A stretch of 20,919 nucleotides of DNA from Clostridia bacterium (GCA_017621955.1 JAGASB010000135.1:1-20919); one strand, 5' to 3'; positions 1 to 8,197 are shown, counted from the first letter of the stretch. Numbers and translations: made by a program. The notes: generated by a model from the sequence alone, not told the origin.

Positions 1-174
1 CGCTTTTTTTGCACACTCTGCAAAGTAAAGCGAACCGAACATATTTCCGTGGTCGGTTATGGCTAATGCGTGCATACCTTTTTTACGGCACGCCTTAAAA
101 ACGTCGTCTATTCTTGTTGCTCCGTCAAGTAGACTATATTCAGTGTGAACGTGTAAATGTACAAATTCTGGCAT
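1..174 (-). CDS. dnaE: DNA polymerase III subunit alpha, N-terminal 58 residues (partial)
   Basis: The first 58 codons of the replicative polymerase catalytic subunit; the rest lies beyond the left edge. The peptide begins MPEFVHLHVHTEYSLLDG and continues to AITDHGNMFG. The HVHTEYSLLDG and TDHGNM motifs are the start of the PHP domain that opens bacterial DnaE proteins. I chose the ATG at 174 because an AAAGGA SD lies a few bases upstream and the family begins with just this sequence. It follows whiA by 11 bases, so it is probably the last visible gene of the murB–PHP–whiA operon. DnaE rather than PolC is inferred because the PHP domain is at the extreme N-terminus, whereas PolC starts with an OB-fold region. 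Confidence 0.93.
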   Translation of the reverse strand, partial: MPEFVHLHVHTEYSLLDGATRIDDVFKACRKKGMHALAITDHGNMFGSLYFAECAKKA

Positions 175-185
175 ACTTTATTCCT

Positions 186-1130
186 TTATAGTTCGTTTGC
201 AATCAAAACTATCTTTCTCAATCTGTGGTTTAAGCAACTCTTGCTAATACCAAGCCTTTCGGCAAGTTCTAAAAGAGTTTCTTCGGGGTTTTCTTTTCTT
301 GCGATAGCAACGTTCAAAAGGTCGTCTTTTAAACCGTCAAGCCCTATCGTTTTTTCTATCTTTTCAATAGCTGCAACGTGTTTTGCAGACGCTTCAACTT
401 GCTTGTTAACGTTGCCCAAATCGCAATTTTTTTGGCGATTTATATTGTTGGCAAACTCACGGTTTACCATAAGGTCGGTTATTTTTAACACCGATACGGG
501 TGCAGGTAAAAAGGCAATGAAGTCTTTAATTTCTTCTGCGCTTTTTATATAAACTATATACCCTTCACGGCGCTTAACTATCTTGGTTAAAATATTATAC
601 TCAGCTAACTTTTGCGCAGTTTCTTGTGCTGGCGAATAGTGTGAAAAATTTATCTCTAAATGATAACCCGTACTAGAACTATCGTTATCGGTTGGCAAAG
701 TGCAACTTCCAGCAGAAACGAATAGCCCACGGATAAATGCGTGCAAACAACATTCTTTTTTAGTTATTTCACCGTAAAATTTAAGATTTACTGCAATGTC
801 GCCGTCACTTTCTATCAAAACTTCAAGTTCTTTTAATATTTCAATGGCTTCATCACCGAATATGTTTAGATAGAACTTGTCCTTTTTATTAAGTTTATCT
901 TCTTCTACCGAAACTTCCCTGATATCATAATTAAAAAGCGTTTTAAATGCCGTGGTTAAAGTCAAAGCAAGTTCTTCGCTAAAAGCCTTAAATTCAAGAC
1001 CGAGTTCGCCGTCCCTTTCGTAAAGAACGCCCGAACCCCTTATCAGTCCTGCTATAAACGCTTTTTTGCAATGATCTTCTTTTATAGGCTTTGATAATAT
1101 TTCGCTTTTTATTTTATCCGAAAAATTCAT
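186..1130 (-). CDS. whiA: WhiA, DNA-binding protein of the WhiA/YvcL family
   Basis: A 314-residue protein of normal family length. It opens with the WhiA-type segment MNFSDKIKSEILSKP and has the LAGLIDADG-homing-endonuclease-like N-terminal fold (AFIAGLIRGSGVL near residue 25, AFIRGLFVSAGSC near residue 131). The C-terminal helix-turn-helix includes LLELAERLGISKSCLNHRLRKI. In Actinobacteria WhiA controls sporulation-linked division; in Bacillota (B. subtilis YvcL) it affects division and chromosome segregation. Its ATG overlaps the stop of the PHP gene by one base (TAATG), with GGAG upstream, which suggests translational coupling. The usual neighbours rapZ and yvcK are not next to it here. 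Confidence 0.95.
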   Translation of the reverse strand: MNFSDKIKSEILSKPIKEDHCKKAFIAGLIRGSGVLYERDGELGLEFKAFSEELALTLTTAFKTLFNYDIREVSVEEDKLNKKDKFYLNIFGDEAIEILKELEVLIESDGDIAVNLKFYGEITKKECCLHAFIRGLFVSAGSCTLPTDNDSSSTGYHLEINFSHYSPAQETAQKLAEYNILTKIVKRREGYIVYIKSAEEIKDFIAFLPAPVSVLKITDLMVNREFANNINRQKNCDLGNVNKQVEASAKHVAAIEKIEKTIGLDGLKDDLLNVAIARKENPEETLLELAERLGISKSCLNHRLRKIVLIANEL

Positions 1131-1903
1131 TATCCACGCTCCTTAAAAGCCTTAAAACGCATCGTGGGAAGTCTTCCGTCAATATTTGCAATCTGCTCAC
1201 GGTTTATCTTCACCCTATCAAGAAGTTGTTCGACAAGTGAAATTTCGCCAACCCTATCGGGCGTATGTGCGTCAGAATTGATTATAAACTTTACACCCGT
1301 TTTTGCGATATCGTAAACTTCTTCATCGGTAAAGTGTGTTTTTTTTGAGTTTAGTTCTATATAAGTGCCGTAATCCGCCGCCGCCTTGGCAACTTCAACA
1401 GCGTTTGCGTAACAACAAAAATTAACGTGGGTTATAACGTCTACGGGATTGTTTTTTATTACGTTTATAAACGTTTTCGTGTTGGTTTTAACAAGGCTTG
1501 ACGGCACTTGCTTTTTGTTCACCACCGAACACACGAAGTTTGGGGTAAATAATGAGAAAGCCGTTCCAAATTTATAAAGCACAAACTTGTGTATGCCCGC
1601 AAGAAAAATATCAAAGTGGTCGTACATCTTAGGCTTTAAGTCAACCGTTCCGTCCGTGCCGATTATATTAGACTCTATACCCAATAGTACTTTAACGCCC
1701 GTTTCTTTTGTTGCTTCTATGCAGTCTTTTTTCATCTTTGGCACTTTGCGCTTGGTGAGCCCAAACGCTGGGTGAGCAAAGCCGTGGTCCGAAATTCCAA
1801 GTTCTATTAGTCCCCTTTCTTTCGCCACCCGTGCGTTATCTATTATTTGACCTTTACCGTGACTATATACGGTATGGGTATGATAATCTGCTGAAAGTAT
1901 CAT
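1130..1903 (-). CDS. PHP-domain metal-dependent phosphatase (YcdX/histidinol-phosphatase type)
   Basis: A stand-alone PHP hydrolase of about 257 residues. Metal-binding motifs are in the expected order: DYHTHTVYSHG at the N-terminus, GISDHG, GIESNI, HKF, HVNF, ELNSKK and NSDAHTPDRVG near the end. These predict a trinuclear-metal phosphoesterase; the substrate cannot be read from sequence. Two starts are possible. I prefer the ATG at 1903, which forms TAATG with the murB stop, has GGGGAG upstream and puts the PHP motif at the very start. A GTG at 1921, with AGGAGG in front, would add MRRGVL and overlap murB. In Clostridia a PHP gene commonly sits between murB and rapZ–yvcK–whiA; here whiA follows directly. 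Confidence 0.9.
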   Translation of the reverse strand: MILSADYHTHTVYSHGKGQIIDNARVAKERGLIELGISDHGFAHPAFGLTKRKVPKMKKDCIEATKETGVKVLLGIESNIIGTDGTVDLKPKMYDHFDIFLAGIHKFVLYKFGTAFSLFTPNFVCSVVNKKQVPSSLVKTNTKTFINVIKNNPVDVITHVNFCCYANAVEVAKAAADYGTYIELNSKKTHFTDEEVYDIAKTGVKFIINSDAHTPDRVGEISLVEQLLDRVKINREQIANIDGRLPTMRFKAFKERG

Positions 1904-2796
1904 TAAAACTCCCCTACGCACTCAACCTCCTCTAATAGATTTACGTCGAATGCCTGTTTAACTTTTCTTTTGACGTCTTGAATAAGGCAATATACGTCCT
2001 TTGCCTTTGCTTTATTTGTTGTAACAATAAAATTGCCGTGTTTATCCGATACGCTTGCACCGCCTACGGCATAACCTTTAAGTCCTGCCTTATCAATAAG
2101 TTCGCCTGCCGTGTAAGGTTTTGGATTCTTGAAAACCGAACCACAACTTCTGCCCGACGGATGTATAGATTTACGAAGTTCAAGATAAGTCTTAATCCCT
2201 GCGTTTATTATTTCTCTATTGCCTTCGGGAAGCAAGAACGTTGCCGAAATTATCGCTTCTCTTTTACCCAAAAATCTACTCGTTCTATAACCGAATTTAC
2301 AAGCGCTTTTATCATACACTTTTATTTTTCCGTTATCAAGCGTTTCAACCGTCGTGATAAAATCGGATATATTATGCCCAAAAGCACCAGCGTTCATAAC
2401 AACAGCACCGCCTATACTTGCGGGAATGCCCGAAAGCGCTTCAAGTCCGGTGAGAGCGTGCTCTGATGCAAACTTGATAAGTTTATCAAGCCGTGCGCCT
2501 GCCATTGCACGCACTTCATCACGCTTAAAAAATACGTCCGACAGCCTTTTTAGGTCGATAATTATTCCGTCATAGCCTAAGTCGGAAACAAGGATATTTG
2601 TTCCACAGCCTATAATTTTATACTTAGTTCGGTGATTTTTTGCAAGAGTTATAAGGTTGTTTAGCGCAAACAAACTGTCAACTTCCGCATAATATCTAGC
2701 GCAACCACCCACACCGTACCCAGTATGTTTTCTCATTGGTTCGTCAAACAATATTTTTGCGTGGGTAAACTGTTCAAGCGCATTTTTTAAACCCAT
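1903..2796 (-). CDS. murB: UDP-N-acetylenolpyruvoylglucosamine reductase MurB
   Basis: A cytoplasmic FAD enzyme that reduces UDP-GlcNAc-enolpyruvate to UDP-MurNAc with NADPH, in peptidoglycan precursor synthesis. At 297 residues it is normal length. FAD-domain motifs are GCGTNILVSD (63-72) and SGIPASIGGAVVMNAGAFG (122-140). YRTSRF (about 170-175) holds the active-site Arg, GRSCGSVFKNP holds the proton-donating Ser (about 220), and LLEEVECVG near the C-terminus carries the conserved Glu. The start is fixed by AAAGGAGA 4-5 bases before the ATG. It leads the murB–PHP–whiA–dnaE run, and a sigma-A promoter lies just upstream at 2812-2840. Confidence 0.96.
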   Translation of the reverse strand: MGLKNALEQFTHAKILFDEPMRKHTGYGVGGCARYYAEVDSLFALNNLITLAKNHRTKYKIIGCGTNILVSDLGYDGIIIDLKRLSDVFFKRDEVRAMAGARLDKLIKFASEHALTGLEALSGIPASIGGAVVMNAGAFGHNISDFITTVETLDNGKIKVYDKSACKFGYRTSRFLGKREAIISATFLLPEGNREIINAGIKTYLELRKSIHPSGRSCGSVFKNPKPYTAGELIDKAGLKGYAVGGASVSDKHGNFIVTTNKAKAKDVYCLIQDVKRKVKQAFDVNLLEEVECVGEF

Positions 2797-2811
2797 ATAT
2801 CTCCTTTTATC

Positions 2812-2840
2812 ATTTTACTATATTTTAGGGAATTTTTCAA
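2812..2840 (-). promoter_or_regulatory. Sigma-A promoter for the murB–PHP–whiA–dnaE run
   Basis: On the minus strand: TTGAAA (-35, 2835-2840), a 17-base spacer, TAAAAT (-10, 2812-2817). Each box matches consensus at 5 of 6 positions. It lies between the stop of the solute-binding-like gene and the murB SD, where no terminator is visible. Confidence 0.65.
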
Positions 2841-2842
2841 GG

Positions 2843-3832
2843 TTAAACGACTAAATTTTTTATTTTATTTTCATTTTCGCTATTACCTTTTAAAACTTGC
2901 AATGACACACATTGCAATTCTTCAAGTGTTTGACCGTCAGTAAAGGCTGACAAGGTGTAAGAATTGTTTTGATTTTGCATTGCGGACAAGTGAACGTTAT
3001 CGTATTCAACGTTTATAAAAGGTGAATACATACCTATATTGAAAAGTTGTTTTTGCACGTCGTCGCAAGTAAGGTGAGAAATAAACTGCTCGGAATAATA
3101 AATCTTCTCTCTATCTTTTGACGTTATGCAAACGTATTGATATAAATCGTTGAATTCCTGTATCGGACGAGTTAAAACTTCCATACCCCTATTCGAAAGT
3201 CTTATTACGTCACGTTGAGTACCTAAAAAGTACGGGGTCTTTCCCGAAACAAACTTAACGTACGCATCCATCGGCTTTTTTACTTCTATATCTTCTACCT
3301 TTATACCCGAAAAATAAAGCGAAGTTAATGGCTGAGTATAATCGTTTTGTGAAACTAAAAGCGACGGCAAATGGTCGGGAATTTCATTAGTTAAGTTTGG
3401 ATTTGCTATCAAGAAATATCCCCCCTTGCACCAAGCAGTTGCATAGACCTTACCGCCGATAAGCCCACCGTTTACAGTACGCTGTGCGTTAAACTCACTA
3501 AACCCTTTTACATCTGCACCACCGCCAAAAGAAATCATATCAGGATACAATCCATTACTTAAACTTTCAAGCATACTTGTCTTTGTATGGTTTATCACCA
3601 TTACTAAAACACCTTGATTCTTTTTTTCAAAAGTTCTTGATGCTTTTAATAAAAACTGCTTGCGTGAACCCGTTCCACCTTCAAAACTGTCTATCTGCCA
3701 AAGTGTTAATATCCCTTTATATTCCGCTTGAACTTCTACCTTTTTTTCATTTAATATGTCTTTTACAAAAAAGACGGTAAACAGCGTTGATAAAACTATT
3801 ACGCCCATAATCATAAACCTTATAACTTTCAT
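2843..3832 (-). CDS. Orphan extracellular solute-binding-like protein (ABC sugar SBP family 1 type)
   Basis: A 329-residue protein with one N-terminal hydrophobic segment (about residues 5-25) preceded by basic residues. The region KGILTLWQIDSFEGGTGSRK, FEKKNQGVLVMV, and SNGLYPDMISFGGG resembles the ligand-domain start of family-1 solute-binding proteins. TPYFLGTQRDVIRL and IGMYSPF also fit that fold. It is short for the family (usually 400-450). I see no lipobox cysteine after the hydrophobic segment, so it may be membrane-anchored rather than a lipoprotein. No permease or ATPase gene is adjacent, so its role and ligand are unknown. There is no good SD before the ATG at 3832; a later ATG (codon 7) has AAGG upstream but would lose the basic N-terminus. 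Confidence 0.72.
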   Translation of the reverse strand: MKVIRFMIMGVIVLSTLFTVFFVKDILNEKKVEVQAEYKGILTLWQIDSFEGGTGSRKQFLLKASRTFEKKNQGVLVMVINHTKTSMLESLSNGLYPDMISFGGGADVKGFSEFNAQRTVNGGLIGGKVYATAWCKGGYFLIANPNLTNEIPDHLPSLLVSQNDYTQPLTSLYFSGIKVEDIEVKKPMDAYVKFVSGKTPYFLGTQRDVIRLSNRGMEVLTRPIQEFNDLYQYVCITSKDREKIYYSEQFISHLTCDDVQKQLFNIGMYSPFINVEYDNVHLSAMQNQNNSYTLSAFTDGQTLEELQCVSLQVLKGNSENENKIKNLVV

Positions 3833-3861
3833 AATAAAAGTATATTCTCTCTAAATAAAAA

Positions 3862-3892
3862 AAAGGACTTTTCGCACTAGGAAAGGTCCTTT
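3862..3892 (-). terminator. Rho-independent terminator after mlpA
   Basis: A 12-bp stem (3862-3873 with 3881-3892, one G·U) with a 7-base loop. On the minus strand it is followed by an uninterrupted T run (3854-3861) adjoining the T-rich stem end. It lies just below the stop of the M16 peptidase. Confidence 0.92.
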
Positions 3893-3899
3893 ATTTTTG

Positions 3900-5141
3900 T
3901 TAAATTTTTAATGGCGTTCGTTTTGAACCGACGGTTGCCGTTGCTGAACTTTCAATATTGAACGTATATTCTATCGCTTCTATAACGTCCTTAAAACTTA
4001 CGTCTTGAAGTTTTTTCATTCTGCTTGTAAAATCAAACTCTTTATCAAGCAAAATCAAATATTTTCCGTACAGTATCATTTGCGATGCCGTACTTTCTTG
4101 ACCCATTATAAATGAACTTTTTATTTGTTCTTTACCACGCTCAAATTCTTGTTCGGTTATTCCGTTAGCCTTAAAATTCTTAACTTCTGAAACGATTGCT
4201 TCTACTGCTAAATCACGCTGAGAAGTATTTACGCCTGCATAAATTTCAAGCACGCCGTCTTTTTTGTATTGTGACGCATAAGAATAAACGCTGTAAGCAA
4301 GCCCTAATTCTTCCCTTACTTTTTGGAAAAGTCTACTGCTCATTCCCCCGCCAAGAATAGTGTTTGCTATGGCAAAAGCGTCGCTTCTATCATCAGATGC
4401 GCTAAGTCCTTTCATTGCAAATCCGATATGAGTTTGTTCTATACGTTTTGCTTTAAAGAGCGCTTGTGGCTCATTTGCTTTTATTTCAACTTGCGGTGCA
4501 CTCTTAACTTTACCAAACCTATCGGCAAAATATTCTTTAACGCACTTTTCGGCAGTTTCAACGTCTACGTTACCTGCAATAGATATAACCACGTTATCGG
4601 CCGTATAGTATTTATCCATATACGCCTTAACGTCCTCTCTTGTGAAGCGTTTGATATTTTTTGACGGTCCTAATATAGTTTGACCAAGCCCAGAATTACC
4701 ATAATAACTTTGCGCAAGCAAATCTAAGCATACTTCTTCGGGTGCGTCTTCGCTCATATTGATTTCTTCAATGATTACGCCCTTTTCCTTTTCAAGTTCA
4801 ACTTTGTCAAATACAGAATCGAAAAATATGTCGGATAATATTTCAAGCGATTTTTTAGCGTGCTCTTTTGTAGATTTAGTATAATAACAAGTTAATTCTT
4901 TTGAAGTAAACGCATTTATTTGAGCGCCTATCCTATCTATGTGGTCGGATATTTCAAACGCTGAACGTGTTTTCGTACCCTTAAACATAACGTGTTCTAT
5001 AAAGTGTGATATGCCGTTTTCACTTTGGCTTTCGTTAATGCTACCCGTCTTAACAAGCACTCCACAGCTTACCGATAACATTCCGTCCATTTTGTTTACA
5101 ACAAGCCTTAAACCGTTGTCAAATTGTTTATAGTGTATCAT
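3900..5141 (-). CDS. mlpA: M16B family zinc peptidase (MlpA/YmxG type)
   Basis: A 413-residue insulinase-family peptidase, the usual length for the single-unit bacterial M16B group. The inverted zinc motif HFIEH is at 46-50, with the third ligand Glu about 75 residues on, in GVIIEEI (125/126). The C-terminal half holds the family's GGGMSSRLFQKVREELGLAYSVYS segment that helps bind substrate. The member beside ylxY and pnp in B. subtilis is mlpA (ymxG), and the same order occurs here, supporting orthology. It starts 18 bases after ylxY and ends at a strong terminator, so ylxY–mlpA look co-transcribed. Its substrate is not known from sequence. Confidence 0.93.
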   Translation of the reverse strand: MIHYKQFDNGLRLVVNKMDGMLSVSCGVLVKTGSINESQSENGISHFIEHVMFKGTKTRSAFEISDHIDRIGAQINAFTSKELTCYYTKSTKEHAKKSLEILSDIFFDSVFDKVELEKEKGVIIEEINMSEDAPEEVCLDLLAQSYYGNSGLGQTILGPSKNIKRFTREDVKAYMDKYYTADNVVISIAGNVDVETAEKCVKEYFADRFGKVKSAPQVEIKANEPQALFKAKRIEQTHIGFAMKGLSASDDRSDAFAIANTILGGGMSSRLFQKVREELGLAYSVYSYASQYKKDGVLEIYAGVNTSQRDLAVEAIVSEVKNFKANGITEQEFERGKEQIKSSFIMGQESTASQMILYGKYLILLDKEFDFTSRMKKLQDVSFKDVIEAIEYTFNIESSATATVGSKRTPLKI

Positions 5142-5159
5142 AATTTTCTCCGATATGTA

Positions 5160-5870
5160 TCAAGATATATTTTCGCTTACAGTAACTAACCTATAACCCA
5201 TTTCGACGTAAAAATCAATGATTTTAGGAAGTGCTTGAACCGTATGCGTTTTTGGGTGCATAAGAATTAAATCGCCGTTAGCAGGATTTTTAGTAGCACG
5301 CTTAACTATTAAATCCACGTCTTTATCACGCCAATCAATAGTATCTTTTGACCACATTATAACCTTATAATTTAGACTGTTTGCGACCGATAACGTTGTT
5401 TCAGAAAAACTGCCCGACGGTGGAGCAAACAAAGTTGGCTGTACTCCGCACAGTGCTTTAATAATTACACCCGTTAAAGAAATCTCTTTTTCGTTAGCGT
5501 CATAGTCAAGTTTTTTATGGTCCTTATGAAAATAACCGTGGTTAGCAATTTCGTGTCCGCACTCAACAATTCTGCAAAGTGTTTGCCCGTTATCGTCTGC
5601 CCAGCATCCGCCTACAAAAAAGGTTGCCTTTACATTTTTTTCATTTAAAATATCAATAATTTTATTAACCGTATCAGTATTTTCGTACACGTTGAACATT
5701 AAGGATACGTTTTTATTTAATACGTTCCCACGGTAAATTGCTTCAATTTTATCGCCACCATAAATTGGCACTGCCGTTTGTGGAACAAAACTTATTGCAT
5801 ACACAGCAATTAAAGCGACGACTAAAATTAAGTTGGTTATTACGGTTATTCTTTTACTTAGTCTTTTCAT
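5160..5870 (-). CDS. ylxY: YlxY-type polysaccharide deacetylase-fold protein, probably catalytically altered
   Basis: A 236-residue protein with an N-terminal membrane or signal segment (about 10-29) and a NodB-homology domain. Visible motifs: NHGYFH (metal histidines 111 and 115), FAPPSGSF (148-155), WSKDTIDW (173-180) and LILMHP (His205). The first NodB motif, normally TFDDG with the catalytic base and metal Asp, reads MFNVYEN here (58-64): Asn60 and Val61 replace the two Asp. The Arg of the usual RPPYG motif is Ala149. From memory, these changes and the APPSGSF string are typical of the YlxY family (annotated as a probable sporulation protein), so deacetylase activity is doubtful. Position between pnp and mlpA matches B. 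subtilis. Its SD (GAGGTG) is inside a predicted hairpin. Confidence 0.9.
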   Translation of the reverse strand: MKRLSKRITVITNLILVVALIAVYAISFVPQTAVPIYGGDKIEAIYRGNVLNKNVSLMFNVYENTDTVNKIIDILNEKNVKATFFVGGCWADDNGQTLCRIVECGHEIANHGYFHKDHKKLDYDANEKEISLTGVIIKALCGVQPTLFAPPSGSFSETTLSVANSLNYKVIMWSKDTIDWRDKDVDLIVKRATKNPANGDLILMHPKTHTVQALPKIIDFYVEMGYRLVTVSENIS

Positions 5871-5874
5871 TTAT

Positions 5875-5906
5875 AGACACCTCTATTCGTATTTTATGAA
5901 GTGTCT
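5875..5906 (-). promoter_or_regulatory. Hairpin covering the ylxY ribosome binding site
   Basis: Arms 5875-5883 and 5898-5906 pair over 9 bp (one G·U) with a 14-base loop. In the transcript the 3' arm holds GAGGUG, the only SD for ylxY, 7 bases before its ATG. I see no strong sigma-A promoter between the pnp terminator and this hairpin. Confidence 0.5.
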
Positions 5907-5951
5907 TGTTATAAAATTACTTTGACGAAATTTAAACTATATTTAGATAAA

Positions 5952-5982
5952 AAATATGCAAGGCGGATTGCCTTGCATATTT
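5952..5982 (-). terminator. Rho-independent terminator after pnp
   Basis: A perfect 13-bp stem (5952-5964 with 5970-5982) and 5-base loop. On the minus strand a T-rich stretch (TTTTTTATCTAAAT) follows. It lies 16 bases past the pnp stop and separates pnp from ylxY. Confidence 0.93.
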
Positions 5983-5997
5983 GTCTTATCACAAAAA

Positions 5998-8094
5998 TTA
6001 GTCGTTTACGATTTCAAGAAGTTTAAGGTCGATGCCCTTTTCGCCGATTTTAATAATTTCAACCTTAACTTTATCGCCGATATGCAAAACTTCTTCAACG
6101 TTGTTTATGCGTTTTTCACTCATCTTACTGATGTGAATTAATCCGTCTTTACCTGGTGCAAGTTCACAGAATGCGCCAACCTTAGGAAGAATTCTAACAA
6201 CTTCACTAATAAACATATCGCCAACTTCGGGGTCTTTTGCAATTGAAAGGATAATTGCTTTTGCCCTTTCCGCATTAGCACCGTCACCAACGCTTGCAAT
6301 GTTTACTCTTCCGTCGTCGTCAATGTCAATCTTAACGCCCGTTTCTTCTATAATCTTGTTGATTACTTTACCTTGCTTACCAACAACGTCGCCTATCTTT
6401 TCAGGGTCAATGTTGAAAGATATAATTCTTGGTGCATACTTAGAAAGTTGTGCTCTTGGCGTATCGATAACTTCAAGCATCTTAGAAAGGATATATTGTC
6501 TACCAACGTTTGCTTGTGCGATTGCTTTACGCAAAATTGCTTCGTCAATACCCTTAATCTTAATATCCATTTGGATTGCCGTGATACCCTTTTCAGTACC
6601 TGCAACCTTAAAGTCCATATCGCCAAGGAAGTCTTCTAAACCTTGAATATCAGAAAGAATTGATACTTTACCGCTTTCGGTATCCTTTATTAGACCCATA
6701 GCAATACCTGCAACAGGTGCTTTAATAGGAACGCCTGCGTCCATAAGCGCTAAGGTTGAACCGCATACGCTACCTTGTGAAGTAGAGCCGTTTGAACTCA
6801 TAACTTCTGAAACGATTCTAATAGCATAAGGGAATTCTTCTTCACTTGGAATAACGGGTTCTAATGCTCTTTCTGCAAGTGCACCGTGACCGATTTCACG
6901 TCTGCCAGGGCTTCTTAAAGGTTTAGCTTCGCCAGAAGCGTAGCCGGGCATATTATATTGGTGCATATATCTCTTTGTACTTTCGCCGTCAAGACCTTCA
7001 AGTTTTTGTGCTTCTGAAAGCATACCAAGCGTACAAGTTGAAAGAACCTGAGTCATTCCCCTAGTGAATACGCCTGAACCGTGTACTCTTGGAAGAACGC
7101 CTGCTTCACACCAAATTTTTCTTACTTCATCAAGTTTTCTTCCGTCAGGACGAATACCCGTGTTGGTGATTTTTGCCCTTACTTTTTCTTTGGTCATATA
7201 GTAAAGAGCATCTTTGATTTCCCTTGCTTTATCGGGGAAAATTTCAGCAAAATGTTCTAAGCAGTCCTTTTCAACCTTGTCTTGACCTGCTTGTCTTTCG
7301 TGACGGTCAAAGGTATCAAGTGCTTCATCAAGCATTTTGTCTGCATATTCTCTAACTGCATTGTCAATATCTTCGGGGACGTGGTAAAGTTCCATTTCCC
7401 TTTTGGGTTTACCGATTTCTTTAACGATTTCTTCTTGGAAAGCGCAAAGACGTTTAATTTCTTCGTGACCGAATAAAATTGCGCCGACCATTTCGTCGTC
7501 AGAAATTTCATTTGCACCTGCTTCAACCATCATGATTGCATCCTTAGTACCTGCAAGGTTTAAGGTCAATACGCTCTTTGCTCTTTGTGCTTCGTCGGGG
7601 TTGATAACGTATTCACCGTCAACCATACCAACTACAACGCTACCCGTAGGACCTGCAAAAGGTATGTCTGAAATGCTGATTGCAATTGAACTACCAAGCA
7701 TTGCAAGGGGTTCGGGTTGAATGTCGGGTTCAACTGACAATGCCGTTGCAATAACGATTACGTCGTTAAAAAGTCCTTTTGGGAATAAGGGACGGATAGG
7801 CCTATCGATAAGTCTTGAAGTTAAGATAGCCTTATCTGATGCTCTACCTTCTCTCTTTTTGAATCCACCCGGAATTTTACCGATTGAATACATTTTTTCC
7901 TCAAAGTCAACGCCCAAGGGGAAGTAATCCATTCCGTCACGGGCTTGTGCTGCCATAGTTACGTTTACCATAACTGCCGTTTCGCCACATCTTACGATGC
8001 AAGAACCGTTCGTTTGTTCAGCATACTTGCCTGTTTCAACGATGAGTTCCTTGCCACCGACTGTGGTTTTGAATACTCTAAAAGTGTCTGTCAT
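5998..8094 (-). CDS. pnp: Polyribonucleotide nucleotidyltransferase (PNPase)
   Basis: A trimeric phosphorolytic 3'-5' exoribonuclease in mRNA decay. At 698 residues it is full length. Order: first RNase PH domain (N-terminus to about 215), an alpha-helical linker, the second RNase PH domain, a KH domain and an S1 domain. The second RNase PH domain includes SPGRREIGHGALAERAL, SSNGSTSQGSVCGSTLALMDAG and SDIQGLEDFLGDMDFKVAGT, whose Asp residues belong to the active site. KH is marked by DPEKIGDVVGKQGKVINKIIEETG and S1 by VGAFCELAPGKDGLIHISKMSEKRINNVEEVLHIGDKVKVEI. The start is set by AGGAGA 5-6 bases before the ATG. It sits downstream of rpsO, the near-universal arrangement, with a terminator-like hairpin between them. 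Confidence 0.98.
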   Translation of the reverse strand: MTDTFRVFKTTVGGKELIVETGKYAEQTNGSCIVRCGETAVMVNVTMAAQARDGMDYFPLGVDFEEKMYSIGKIPGGFKKREGRASDKAILTSRLIDRPIRPLFPKGLFNDVIVIATALSVEPDIQPEPLAMLGSSIAISISDIPFAGPTGSVVVGMVDGEYVINPDEAQRAKSVLTLNLAGTKDAIMMVEAGANEISDDEMVGAILFGHEEIKRLCAFQEEIVKEIGKPKREMELYHVPEDIDNAVREYADKMLDEALDTFDRHERQAGQDKVEKDCLEHFAEIFPDKAREIKDALYYMTKEKVRAKITNTGIRPDGRKLDEVRKIWCEAGVLPRVHGSGVFTRGMTQVLSTCTLGMLSEAQKLEGLDGESTKRYMHQYNMPGYASGEAKPLRSPGRREIGHGALAERALEPVIPSEEEFPYAIRIVSEVMSSNGSTSQGSVCGSTLALMDAGVPIKAPVAGIAMGLIKDTESGKVSILSDIQGLEDFLGDMDFKVAGTEKGITAIQMDIKIKGIDEAILRKAIAQANVGRQYILSKMLEVIDTPRAQLSKYAPRIISFNIDPEKIGDVVGKQGKVINKIIEETGVKIDIDDDGRVNIASVGDGANAERAKAIILSIAKDPEVGDMFISEVVRILPKVGAFCELAPGKDGLIHISKMSEKRINNVEEVLHIGDKVKVEIIKIGEKGIDLKLLEIVND

Positions 8095-8130
8095 TTTTTT
8101 CTCCTATTTCAACTCTATATTTTTTTGAAA

Positions 8131-8152
8131 CGCCCACGCAACCTACGGGGCG
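8131..8152 (-). promoter_or_regulatory. Hairpin in the pnp 5' leader
   Basis: A small GC-rich stem (CGCCC 8131-8135 with GGGCG 8148-8152, one more G·U possible on the RNA) with a 12-base loop, between the rpsO terminator and the pnp SD. In other bacteria pnp leaders contain structures processed in autoregulation; whether this one serves that role is a guess. Confidence 0.35.
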
Positions 8153-8197
8153 CATAAATTGACTAAGTTAAGTTAAAAAATTTACCTTTAATTTAAG

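Noticed and set aside
1978..2466. A 162-codon plus-strand frame inside murB
   Set aside because: Antisense shadow of murB with no plausible protein features.
3833..3860. Leaderless promoter for the solute-binding-like gene (TATACT just before its ATG)
   Set aside because: The -10 is good but no acceptable -35 is found at 16-18 bases; the spacer region is the T run of the upstream terminator.
5871..5953. Sporulation sigma (E, F or G) promoter for ylxY
   Set aside because: A CATAAAAT string exists, but no matching -35 at proper spacing could be found by eye.
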